Shown in pieces: positions 10,495-20,494 of a stretch of DNA of 64,000 nucleotides. Below the pieces are notes generated by a model. The model saw only the letters and a program-made list of their open reading frames with translations, ran no database searches and had not been told where the DNA came from. Source of the stretch: Anodontia alba (lineage: Eukaryota > Mollusca > Bivalvia > Lucinida > Lucinidae); contig OZ024830.1 of assembly GCA_964016985.1 (NCBI GenBank), positions 15,147,033 to 15,211,032 on the forward strand, in the 5' to 3' direction. Each line of letters opens with the position of its first letter. Positions within the stretch are counted from its first letter, which is position 1. Made by a program: the position numbers and the translations under genes.

Positions 10495-10665
10495 TGTTGA
10501 GCCAGTCAGTTTACTCACCTATACTTTCCCTAGACAGGCTTACACATAAGCGATTATCCAGTACAGTGCACATTCTTTGGCCAGAAACTGACAACTGACC
10601 TTCTTGAATCAACAGAAGGGAGAGAATGACCATAGAAAATATTTTATGATTAATCTGCATGGAAG
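10495..10665 (+). repeat. Dispersed repeat shared with 61446-61660
   Basis: CCAGAAACTGACAACTG, CTTCTTGAATCA, GAAGGGAGAGAATGACC and GTAGAAAATATTT-like phrases appear in the same order as at 61580-61650. The 128-codon frame at 10604-10990 starts inside this repeat, which argues against a real gene. Confidence 0.8.
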
Positions 10666-10804
10666 TATCGAATCCACAATCACTAATCAGACGCGCATAA
10701 GACCGAGCCCCAGGCTGATTACATATGAACAGATGCCCTTGCTAATTAAGGTCCAGATAAGAAGGAGTAAAGGGGAAACTTCTAAGTATTATTCGTATTT
10801 CTCC
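10666..10804. other. No recognisable feature
   Basis: Short sequence between repeats. It contains part of an uncharacterised 128-codon frame with no motif. Confidence 0.3.
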
Positions 10805-10872
10805 ATAATGTTGATGGTACTCATTAGAATTGTCTTTGTAAGGCGACTGATGAGTACACAACATATTATATG
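10805..10872. repeat. Palindrome-core element, diverged copy
   Basis: GTTGATGGTACTCATTAGAA and CTGATGAGTACACAACATAT are inverted arms around a short centre. Confidence 0.65.
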
Positions 10873-11962
10873 TTTTATAGAGAATTTAATCATCCCTCCT
10901 ACTTTCTGTTATCTGGAGCTAATAAAGACCATCAGTGTTCACTCTAATATCATTTATCTCTGTACCCTCAAATCGTCTTTACTAAGTTAACAAAACCACC
11001 TTAATTTTGAATTTCTTGCTTATAATCAAGTAAAGAGTTCATTTTGTTCTCAATTGGCTGCAAGGAACTGTCTGCAAACCTCCTTTTCTAATATGAAACA
11101 AGAAAGGTTCAGTATCCTTCTGTAATATTGTTTTCTGTCAACTTGTCTTATATGTGCTAAAATGGGATTTCTGTTGCACAATTCTTTCATTATACAATAT
11201 TCTGAACTGTTTACAATATTTGTAATCATAAAATTTTCCCAGAAGCATACATTTTGTCAGCACAACTATGACATTGTCTGTAAATCTGTTATGGCATCAT
11301 TTCGTCTATTTTGTATGTAAGCCTCAACATATATAAAGAGACCTGAGGGTATCCCCTCAAATTTATCAATTCAGTGGGGCAACAGTTATAGGTTTTTGTA
11401 AGAAGCTGCATCTTGGGCAGTACATGTATTTATGAAAAAAAACGAAGGTTCTGGCGAGACAGAGCAAATGCAAATACCCTAAGGACACTTTCTTTTTGGC
11501 ATGGCTCTTGCAACGTATTATAACACTATCTAGAATTGTCATGAATGTTGTGTTTATGTCAACATTAATATGCCATTCTACTTTAGGTGAAAAGTCAACA
11601 TATCAAAGACTAAAACGCATAAATATGCCATAATTGTAACGAGAAGCCATTTGATATAACAATAAAAAATTATTAAACAAGTTGGGCATTTTTGGTATTT
11701 TACATGTGCAGTCTTGCAAAAGACTAATGTTATCCAACTTGTTTCACAAATTAAATGTATAAGGGCAACTGTTGCAAGATACATTTTAGACAAATATTAA
11801 AATGTAAAAAAAAAATTAAAATTGCACGCCCTAATTTCAAGTATTCATTAAATTAAGAGAAAAATAATGGGTAATGTACTGCTTTGCCCAAATAAAATGT
11901 CCTCAAATACCTGAAAACGTAGTATTCTTTTTGCAGTTTAGGTTTTTCCTAAACTAATTATG

Positions 11963-11966
<4 letters not shown>
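10873..11966. other. No recognisable gene
   Basis: Unique-looking sequence. The 71-codon antisense frame at 11578-11793 has no motif. Confidence 0.5.

Positions 11967-11997
<31 letters not shown>
11967..11997 (+). repeat. Poly-T tract
   Basis: A run of 31 T. Confidence 0.95.
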
Positions 11998-11998
<1 letters not shown>

Positions 11999-12305
11999 AA
12001 AATAAAAAAATGGCCAAGAACATTGTGTTTAATTCCAGTTAGAATAGTGTTGCTTTAACTTAAATAGTAAATCTGATATTATAATGAGAAAAATGTTCTA
12101 ACTCAAACTTAAGTTAATATTTTTTTTCTGTTGCATGCTGTGAGTTGTTTTTACATGATTCGCTTTAAACTTCTTATTTTTCCTTGTAGATCAGCTTGCA
12201 CTTACTCCCTGATGAGCTAATTATGAATTTAATAAACAGAAAAAAAAACCTTCTCCTGTACAGTTTTCAAAAAACTGAGTTAGATCAGTATTGCGTTGAA
12301 CAATT

Positions 12306-12309
<4 letters not shown>

Positions 12310-12337
<28 letters not shown>
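12310..12337 (+). repeat. Poly-T tract abutting a family N 5' end
   Basis: 28 T end 9 bp before family N coding sequence starts. This fits insertion at or near a simple-sequence tract. Confidence 0.9.
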
Positions 12338-12345
12338 GTGCCCTG

Positions 12346-13606
12346 GAATGGTGGACCGGATATACCCTACAGAACAATTATATAGAGCAAATTCTTCCGA
12401 TACCGAGACACCTTTTTTGGATTTGAATCTATGTATATCTAATGGTACAATTTCCACCAAAATTTATGATAAACAGAACGATTTTGATTTTGATATAGTC
12501 AATTTTCCTTTTCTGGATGGTGATATCCCCCGGCGTACCTCATATGGGGTATAATCTCAACTTATAAGATTCGCCAGAGCTTCTTCAAATCTTAATGACT
12601 TTAACTACCGTAATAAAGCCCTTACTGCCAAACTTCTTAGGCAGAGCTATCGTTATTTTAAACTTGGTAAGCCGTTTTCGAAATTTTATCGCAGACACAT
12701 TGTCTTGTTAGAAAAAATATAGCGTCAGTCTGAAAACACTTCTGCAACAAGGTATATCGGAACCCAATTTTACGGTGACTTAGTGTACAGATTTAGAAAA
12801 ATTGTAGGTAAATCTAACTTTTCGGAGCAATTCAGAAAACTTATTAACCGTTATAAAAGAATTGGCTATAGCCTGGATATTATGCGGCAGACTTCATGCC
12901 TAGTTGTCAACCCAATCATTGTTGATGGCTATGCATCACTCTTTAATTGCATGACGGCGGTTCGGGCCTCAGACTCAAAGACGGCCTCTTCTAAAAAAAT
13001 TTAACCAGTGGGTTGGGGCTTGACGATATGTCTTTGGCTTGGAACACCGTGGTTCAACTATTGGTTTTTGATTTACTCTGGCATACAGTAGCATTAGCCA
13101 TGAGTACTCGTCTTTGTTTATTATAGTGATTAATTTGATTTTAATGTTTTCGCTTTGATGCGTTGACTGAGTTGGGAGCCTTTATGCGAACCGAATTTTT
13201 ATGTATTTCTGTATTAAGAGTAGTATCGGGACCCAGGGTGAAGTTGGCTAGCTGTAAAAGTGCTTTAAACCCACCCCCCACACCCCCCACCCCCCGCTGG
13301 TTTGCTCTACCGACCGTTTTAAGGCGGTGGTCCCGGTGTTAGTCTTACTCTTTGTTGCTTTGTGGTTTATTCTACGAGGCGATTTGTTGTATGTCTTTCC
13401 GTATGTCATTTTGTTCTTGTGTTTTTCAATCCTTTTAGTATTGCGATTACCTCGCTTGGGGAAGGGAGAGCTAATGTTAGTGCTTTTCGTACGTTTGTTT
13501 GGTTTGTGATTGTTTAGATTTGTCGGTTTCCTCTTCCTCTTGGGGTCTGGGAATGGCTGCGGTTTGTGATTGTTGCACTCCCTGGACTTTTCTCTTACCT
13601 TTTTTG
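12346..13606 (+). mobile_element. Family N RT C-terminus plus 3' tail
   Basis: The 5' end is truncated at MVDRIYPTE, just after the YLDD box. The fragment continues through FLDLNLCISNGT, YDKQNDFDFDIVNFPFLDGD, SQLIRFARASSNL and LINRYKRIGYSLDIMRQ to the ASDSKTASS end, with frameshifts between segments. A decayed SECIS-like hairpin (ATGA changed to AAGA) follows at 12966-13038, then about 560 bp of tail ending in CTCTTACCTTTTTT. Pseudogene. Confidence 0.85.
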
Positions 13607-14612
13607 CGGGGCGGGGGAGGGGGATGGTGGCTGTGCTTCGTGTTTCAGGCCTTTCCAGGGAATCTTCATGTATGTTGTTATATGAATGTAACATTTGTAG
13701 ACTAAAAAGCTTTCCTAAAATTGCAGTTTTGTCTCAGCAGCGGCAATATCCATATTGCATTAGTATTTTACACTATCAAATATTGTTGTAAATGGACAGT
13801 AAACGGCCTAACCAGACTGCCTCGAAACACAGACTGATCTATGTCTGTGCTGTATATAAGGGCTCAGACATATTTTTGTTGGTTTCGGCTCGTATGCATA
13901 GAACATTTGAGAATCAATAATCATTTTATCTCTGCCTATTGTCTAGGAAGCAAAAAAGTAAAAGTGCTGGGAATTAACCAGACAGCATTCCCTATCATAT
14001 TTCCTTTGCGGCTTCGGCGCGCGTCGTGCTCAGCCAGATTTCCTGATTATAGTTTCATCAATATGCTAAAACGTGGTCTTCAAATGAAACATGTGGAGGC
14101 CTGTAATTCAATGTCGCATACTCCTGTTATTAGGAACACGACTACAAACTTCATTAAAATTCTGGCACCAACAGCTATTAATAAAGTGTAGTGCACAACT
14201 AGATGTTCTCATGTACTGAGTATAGCATGCGTCTGGTCAAATGCAATAGGAACCGTATCCTGTGCAAAGATTTTGCTATTTGCTTATTAGAAAACTACTT
14301 ACTACAGAAGGTCCTGTTCTGAATGTGCGAATACAATACTGAGTGCATTGGTTTGCATGTCTCCCTCTGCCTTGCTAATACTATTTCGATTTCTGTCTAG
14401 AAGCAACGAATGCAGCGATAGGCAGTATTAATTTTTTGTCAAAGAAATCAGCGTATGCCTACTGCAAGAAACGAACATGTCATTTCACATTCGGTCTCTT
14501 ATATACAACAATCGCCTTTCTTCTGATTATAATATGAAGCCAACAATGTATAACCGTATAGTGGCAAATTCGGAAGCGCCTGAATCTGTGCACCCGAACA
14601 ATCAATAGCATA
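13607..14612. other. No recognisable gene
   Basis: A G-rich patch (13607-13630) follows the family N tail. A 116-codon frame at 13841-14191 has no recognisable domain. No repeat is identified. Confidence 0.4.
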
Positions 14613-14811
14613 TTAACCCTTGTCCTATTGAATAAATTAAGATGCCACGCCCACTTTTAATTTTCAGCCAATCAGATTACATGATTCGGATTGTTGATAT
14701 AAAGTCATATACTTAATTGTAAACAGTGCAGATCCAGATCAGCCAACTGATTTGGATCTACACTGTTTGCAATGGCAGGGTATATCCGGGTTCAGCAGGA
14801 CAAGGGTTAAA
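14613..14811. mobile_element. piggyBac-type MITE, CCCTTGTCCT family
   Basis: Ends are TTAACCCTTGTCCTATTGAA and the inverse of TTAACCCTTGTCCTGCTGAA. TTAA at both ends fits the TTAA target duplication and CCC-beginning ends of piggyBac elements. The inside carries AAACAGTGCAGATCCAGATC and the inverted GATCTACACTGTTT. No coding capacity. A decayed inverted relative lies at 4119-4297. Confidence 0.75.
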
Positions 14812-15144
14812 CTGAAACTTTTCAACTGGTGATTTTCAAATTAAAATGCGGTTTGCGGCATCGGGTGAGCGGGGGACAGAAAAATGAATGTATTTTACCT
14901 TGGCTGATGTAACTATTTCCAATCAGAGGCTGATATTGCTGGGAAACCAGATAAACTGTTACCCAGAACGTGATATGCTCTCGACCAGGGAGATTTCCAA
15001 TACAGCCTATGACCATAATAAGTTTATTTTTTATGCTATGTAGTGTACATCATCAACTACATCTTAGTGATACTTCAGAGAAATTGTAAAGAAGAAATAT
15101 TTGGTGATAATTGTGGAATAATTTTGTTCAGTTCTCCGTTGAAA
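14812..15144. other. No recognisable feature
   Basis: A short antisense frame only, without motif. Confidence 0.4.
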
Positions 15145-15217
15145 CATATATTGTGGTACTCATTAGAAGCGTATCACCCAGGCGCTTCTAATGAATACGC
15201 ACATATATATGTTTTTA
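15145..15217. repeat. Palindrome-core element, diverged copy
   Basis: TTGTGGTACTCATTAGAAGC and GCGCTTCTAATGAATACGCA are inverted arms. Confidence 0.7.
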
Positions 15218-15300
15218 CGTAGAAAAAAAGAATTATCCAAGAATTTTCACTAAATACTTGTCTTTATAATTCTTCTGTACGTTTCAGAATCAAAATTATT

Positions 15301-15302
<2 letters not shown>

Positions 15303-15388
<86 letters not shown>
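15303..15388 (+). repeat. (TG)n then (TTG)n microsatellite
   Basis: About 27 TG units (15303-15357) pass directly into about 11 TTG units. Confidence 0.98.
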
Positions 15389-16030
15389 AGCTTACAAGAA
15401 CTGTAATATTTTGTTGACTTGAATCAAAACGATTGTAATAGTGCTACAGATCTTAAGGTTGTAGTACTAAGCCGGTGTTACTATTAAATGGCGGGTCTAA
15501 AACGTCTTCTAATACTTCACTATAGTGTAGTTTATATGTTGTGCTACTTTGTGATCATTAGTCATTCCAGGATTTTAGAAAATTTATATGATTGTTACTT
15601 ATGAGGCCTTATTGGAAAAAAAAACTAGCTAGTCTGGCGTCGAAAAAAATGACATCATTTAGCTGTGTTTACTTTTGTGTGTAAATGGTTCTCAAAGATA
15701 GTTTCTCATAGAATCTATTTGTTTTCGGTTCTTACCAGTCGCTATTTATTCTTGCATTCTAAAAAAAGCGGCTTATTGCTACAAATCAATTGTCAAATGT
15801 TGTCTGTCTATTGCATCGTGTAATTGCTACAAGTGTATATAGCAGGAAGTTACTAGACGGATTGTTATGAAAACGAGAATTATCAGAGTGTCAGTGATGG
15901 AATTGTAGCAACAGGCTGGCTTCACACTTTGCATTTAATACGACTTATGTACTTAATGGTATGCCAGCCAATAAATAATATCGTGATTATGGGTTGAAAT
16001 AGTCATGCAGTCAAAATCAACGGCTCAAGC
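15389..16030. other. No recognisable feature
   Basis: Unique-looking A+T-rich sequence. Confidence 0.4.
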
Positions 16031-16034
16031 ACCT

Positions 16035-16125
16035 TTGATAGGATATAAGTTTGTTCTAGACTCATGGGATGTTCGAGCCACTGAGTTTTAACCATAGCGC
16101 CTAATCAGGTGGCGAATTGGGGTAT
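16035..16125 (+). repeat. Dispersed TTCGAGCCACTGAG repeat
   Basis: Phrases GTTCTAGACTCATGGGATG, TTCGAGCCACTGAGTTTTAA and AGCGCC recur, in order, at 4470-4540, 17700-17780 and 52035-52090. Confidence 0.6.
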
Positions 16126-16170
16126 TTATGGATGTCATATAGTAAAGTAATGGTTAATTTAGTGTATTCT

Positions 16171-16225
16171 TTAGAATTACATCGATAAGTCGATTCTAAT
16201 GAGTATACACAACATACATTTTCTT
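16171..16225. repeat. Palindrome-core element, half copy
   Basis: AAGTCGATTCTAATGAGTAT then ACACAACATACATTTTC matches the right arm of the family. Confidence 0.6.
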
Positions 16226-16336
16226 GATGAAAAAAGAAAAGAAAAACTCCCCCAAACAATCCAAAATTATTTGTTTTCTTGGGTTATCGGTACAAAAATT
16301 AGTTCGGATTAGCTACAGTAAAAGAGCCATCCATTA

Positions 16337-16613
16337 CAAAAACACGCCTATTAAAAAAATGAAAATTTAACACCAAAAAATGAAAATCTTCAGGTAAAAA
16401 AAATCTGATATTTTTTTTTTTATTTTTCTGCTCAAATCATAGATTCTGGATACTTGTAAGAAGCGCCTCGACGAGGCGGTTCTAACGAGTACCCACAACC
16501 TATGTTTTAGAGCAGAAATAAGAAAAATAATGTATACCCCTGTAAACACCAGTTTCACTATATAAAAGTGGGGTATAATGGGGTCAAAATTATATGGGTT
16601 ATGTTTTCGTGAT
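16337..16613 (+). mobile_element. Palindrome-core element, full-length copy
   Basis: Begins near TACAAAAACACGCCTATT and ends with ATGTTTTCGTGATG, which is an inverted terminal repeat (CATYACGAAAACAYRCCTAT). The centre is a palindrome whose right arm is GGCGGTTCTAACGAGTACCC. Inner arms read TTTTTCTGCTCAAA and GAGCAGAAATAAG. About 277 bp with no coding capacity. Other fuller copies: 17786-18029, 27431-27707 and 45710-45972. Confidence 0.8.
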
Positions 16614-17220
16614 GGATGTTCGAGTCACTGAAGGTTTACAGTATAAAAAATTGATCAAGCAATAACAATCACAAATTAAATCCTGGAAACACACACAAAA
16701 AATACATAAAGATATATCAAACACATTAAAGGACACAAAGAGGAATCTCTGTTTCGTTGAAATTACGCCTTCGGCAGCATTATATTTTCGTGGTGTTTTG
16801 TAATGTGCATGGCTATATACGCATTCTAACACCAGTTTAAGTGAAATTCGATTTTCCGTGGTATCCGAATAGCAGAATAGGCTCATTTATCCGATGGAAA
16901 ATAAAACTGCACCATGATAAAAAACACATTCATGTGTTTAATTTAACATAGCTTCCTTTAACCTGACATAAAATAGCTCCTTGCTTGTCTTAACCTGCTC
17001 TTCAACCGTTTGCATTCAAACATCTGATTCATACCACAGTCAATTCATATTCAAGTGATTTTGATGCATCAATTCAGTATCTTTTTTACTAAAATAAACT
17101 ACAGTAAAACTACAGTACTTCGGACACACATGGCGTGTTTACCGCGGTTGGTTCAAATACAAATATTTAGTAATATTCAAGACACATTTCCGTCTTTTAT
17201 CATGAAAATGTATTTTTTTT
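16614..17220. other. Mostly unique sequence
   Basis: Starts with a short TTCGAGTCACTGAAGG scrap of the dispersed repeat seen at 16035. The 95-codon antisense frame at 16599-16886 has no motif. Confidence 0.4.
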
Positions 17221-17275
17221 CTGCTCATTAGAATTGCCTTATCGATGCAATTCTAATGATTACACCCAACTTACT
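17221..17275. repeat. Palindrome-core element, diverged copy
   Basis: CTCATTAGAATTGCCTTATC and GATGCAATTCTAATGATTAC form inverted arms. Confidence 0.65.
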
Positions 17276-17383
17276 GTTATTTTATGGAAGATCGAGACGA
17301 TATTCCTAAACTATCTCCATTTGCCTCTTGACTTTGCTCTATGATTAAGACTCAGTGCTCTATGATTAAGCCTTAGTTCTACC

Positions 17384-17466
17384 TACGCAGCACACAACGC
17401 ATCAACGTCGTTACAACGTCGTGACGTTGCAGTGACATTGTAACCACGTTGTGTGTTTGCTGGGTA
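17384..17466. mobile_element. Hairpin MITE, 83 bp, AACGTC-rich
   Basis: Ends TACGCAGCACACAACGC and GTTGTGTGTTTGCTGGGTA are imperfect inverted repeats. The inside is reiterated AACGTCGT. It shares TACCCAGC-type ends with 6125-6235. Confidence 0.7.
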
Positions 17467-17689
17467 CCCATGTCCAGAACATATTTGTATTGTCCCAAGG
17501 ATGTTCAAGACATTGAAGTTCGACTGTATGAACATTTTTTATCTTAAGCCATTTACACAAAAATTTGAATGTATTGTGTCACCGAGAAGAAAAAAAAAGT
17601 CGCTTATCTTTGTAACTTTTCCACCACATGAATTTCCTTTGAATGAGCCTTCTCTGAAACAACGGCTACGCTACAATCAAATTTCAATG

Positions 17690-17785
17690 GCTCAAATATA
17701 TTTGGGACAATGGAAATTTGCTATAGACATGGGTTGTTCAAACGTTGAGGGTTAATGACAGAGCCAGATCAGGAGAAAACAATAA
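17690..17785 (+). repeat. Dispersed repeat, copy bordering a palindrome-core element
   Basis: GGAAATTTGCTATAGACATG, GGGTTGTTCAAACGTTGAGG and GACAGAGCCAGATCAGGAG follow the order of the 4455 and 16035 copies. The palindrome-core element starts at its right edge. Confidence 0.6.
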
Positions 17786-18029
17786 CATTACGAAAATACG
17801 CCTATTCAAATATATAGAAAATTTCACCTCCAAAAACTGAAAATTTCCAGATAAAAATTCCGATATTTTTTTCTAATTTCAGCACAAAACATCGAGGCGG
17901 TTCTAACGAGTACCCACAATCTATGCTTTTGAACAGAAATAAGAAAAATAATGTATACCCCTGTAAACCCCAGTGTTACTATATAAAAGTTCAAGGGGGT
18001 CAATATTATATAGGTATGTTTTCGTGATG
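17786..18029 (+). mobile_element. Palindrome-core element with left half of core deleted
   Basis: CATTACGAAAATACGCCTAT start, GTATGTTTTCGTGATG end. The core jumps from CAGCACAAAACAT directly to CGAGGCGGTTCTAACGAG, so one palindrome arm is missing. Confidence 0.8.
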
Positions 18030-19009
18030 TAATATAGGGATGTCTTTTCGATCTTCTATAAAATATTTGTACGTTGCGTTTGCTTATAAGAATCCTTTCA
18101 ATGAGGTTATAACGGGGAAAATCAATACACATTTTTTATTATAGAATAAGAAACTTTCTCTAATGAAGTTTTCTTAAGCTATCGAAAGAATTTCCTTGGT
18201 ACCCCAAAATATGAGTTCGAATCATTCACGGTAAACGAGCAATCGGTTTTCGAATAATAAAAGTTTAATTGTATATGAAACGACTAAAAACTGCTTACAT
18301 TGATTCAAAATGACACCGGTGCGTATTACATCATGAGCACTTAAATGTAAGAGTACATTCAAAACCGAACAGAAAATTCTGCCAAAAGTTGATCGAGGTC
18401 ACTTTGATGAAAACTAATAAAAACGTGCAAAAGAAAACGAAAAAAAAAACAAAAACAAAAGGCGCTTCATATTACCTAGGAAACAAGGCAAACGTCCAAC
18501 AGTACAGCGCTTCCTATGCATCTAAGAAGAATTAATGAAATAAGTGGGACGCAAAATGTAATAGAAGTAGAAATGTGAGAGTGTTAAGATAAATAAAAAT
18601 CTGAAAGCTTGCCTTTCGAAACTTAGAACGCAAAGCAGATCGGAAGTCTCTTCATATAGAGAAATGGCGAGGCTTTACACGCCCCTTAGCATCAGTTTAA
18701 GCGTTATTTGAATGTTATAGCAACCGAAATGGGCTCAAAGACCCCAAATGTACTTTTTTGCTGCTGGCCTTCCAAGGCAACTCCTCTCTTACAGTTCTAC
18801 TTTCTACTTTTAACGTATTGCGGTTACTGCTATTATGCTATTTTGTTTTTCCTTTTTTATTTTATTTTATTTTTTTTTTTTTTTTGTTCCGCACATCATC
18901 TTCTTTTGGAGCCTTGGTAAGGTTGTGCTTGAGTGACTTTATATAGACAGTAAACCAGTAAACAATACTTGTTATACTCGTCATGTCACCCTAGAAACAT
19001 TAAGATTAA
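18030..19009. other. No recognisable gene
   Basis: Includes a T-rich stretch (18860-18885) and, at 18968-19043, a short tandem duplication of CCCTAGAAACATTAA..ACATCCCTT next to the Penelope-like fragment. Confidence 0.4.
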
Positions 19010-19825
19010 CATCCCTTGTACCCTAGAAACATTAAACATCCCTTACGGTTTAGCAAGAAGAATAAAGAGCATAATAACAGAAAACAATTAATTAATAAAA
19101 CGAATGGACGACTTCAAACAAGATCTAATTAAAAGTATATTTCCAATAAAGCTTATCACGGATGGAATAGACAAAGCAATAGAAAGACTACCTGTGAACT
19201 ATGGCAGGTGAACGACAAGACAGATAAAACAAAATGATTTCTTTCCTAGCAACACTTAACCCGAACACCCCGAAGTTATATGGTATCATTAAACAAAACC
19301 AATACATATTTGAAAAAAGTGATACCATGCGATTTATATTGACAGAAAAGCCTTTATTGAAAAGCAAGCGACAGGTCTGGAACCTTCAACGCATCCTGAC
19401 AAGAGCAAGATTCAACAGCCAGGCTACCAAACAACGGTGTTCGAAAGTGTCACCGAGGAAACTGTGGACTGTGTAAGCTTTTGCAAGAAGGAAAACGTTC
19501 ACATTTACTAATAACAAGACATTCATGGTAAATGCTTCAATATCGTGCGATGTCAAAAATTTTATCTACGTAATTATGTTCAGAAGCTGAAATGAACTTT
19601 ATATTGGTGAAGAAAGAGGACTTGAGACATCGCCCGACATTTCCTAACCAAAAAATGAGAATAATAAACTCAAGGAAGACGCCGTTTAGTGTACATATAG
19701 ATACATCTTCAAACGAGGACCAAAGATATTGCATTTTTCTATTTTATAAAATACAAACGACAGACAATGCTATAAGGAAAATAAAAGAGGCTCATTTTAT
19801 TAAGGTTTTCAAACCCTAATTAAAT
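19010..19825 (+). pseudogene. Penelope-like element: RT thumb and C-terminal GIY-YIG endonuclease
   Basis: Frameshifted but readable in order. A thumb/linker includes LARRIKSIITEN and DDFKQDLIK (19050-19190). The segment 19234-19476 has FLATLNPNTPKLYGIIKQNQ and KRQVWNLQRILTRARF. A GIY-YIG nuclease follows: FTNNKTFMVNA, NFIYVI, ELYIGE (19594-19611), then after a +1 shift DLRHR, PFSVHIDTSSNED, IFLFYKI and AHFIKVFKP, stop at 19817. In this family GIY-YIG cuts target DNA for integration. The cysteines usually seen between linker and nuclease are partly lost. Order RT then nuclease is that of canonical (Penelope/Poseidon-like) elements. Inactive. Confidence 0.8.
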
Positions 19826-20204
19826 AAACACTGATATTGGAGGACGGCAAATAACGCCAAAGGATGTAAACGTCAACAACAATTACGTTACATTTACTTG
19901 CATAGCAACCTTGTCTCTCTGATGATATACATTTAAACGCGTTGGGGACACCTTTGCATTTAAATTATATATTTCTAATGACATTTTATTACTAGTTGAA
20001 ACTCTTAATCTCTTTGTATGATGCAAAATATAGCAAAAAGTCAAAAAAATAGATAATGAACTGAAGAAGTCTAGCTTTTGTTGTTTAACTTTTGTAAGCG
20101 CTTTCACAGTTAATGCTGATTTTCAGACAAATATATTGAAAACAACAACAAATAATGACGTTTAAACGTAACGCAGAAACCACAGGTTAAGGTTAGGTCG
20201 ACAA

Positions 20205-20494
20205 ATACAACAAGCTAGTTGCAAGATCCGACTGCGCATGTGCGACATCGATGAAAAGGTATTCGAAAGGTTCAACATTACGTACGGCCCGGAACTGTCG
20301 GAGTATGTAGAAGACAAATAGCGGCGATTCTCGGACGAATGTTTCATCCTCTGGAATAACGCGGTTCCAGCAGAAACATTTTGGGCAGAATAAAATTAAA
20401 TTCATCCTAAAATACAATTCACTATAGAATGCAGTAATAAACAGCTGCCCTTCCTGGACGTTTTGGTTAAATTTCATGAAGGGAAGATAAATAC
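20205..20494 (+). pseudogene. Penelope-like element: RT palm fragment
   Basis: Reads DIDEKVFERFNITYGPELSE, then DECFILWNN (corresponding to the catalytic Asp-Asp region, here DE), IHPKIQFTIECSNKQLPFLD and VLVKFHEGKINTDI, with stop codons between segments. It belongs to the same canonical Penelope lineage as 19010-19825 but lies downstream of that lineage's C-terminus. The two therefore represent separate or tandem copies. It ends abruptly at 20494 where family N begins. Confidence 0.75.

Noticed and set aside
10604..10990. 128-codon open frame
   Set aside because: It starts inside a dispersed repeat shared with 61.5 kb and crosses a palindrome-core copy. No domain seen.
13248..13694. 148-codon Lys/Arg-rich frame on the minus strand, with similar frames at 42624-42899 and 22415-22603
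   Set aside because: These are antisense to the T-rich family N 3' tail. The apparent conservation is that of the tail itself.
17453..17755. 100-codon open frame
   Set aside because: Overlaps a MITE end and a dispersed repeat. No domain seen.
19910..20010. CTGATGA near 19918 as a possible hammerhead ribozyme, expected in canonical Penelope-like elements
   Set aside because: The nearest GAAAC is about 80 nt away rather than across a short stem II, and no stems I and III were found by eye.
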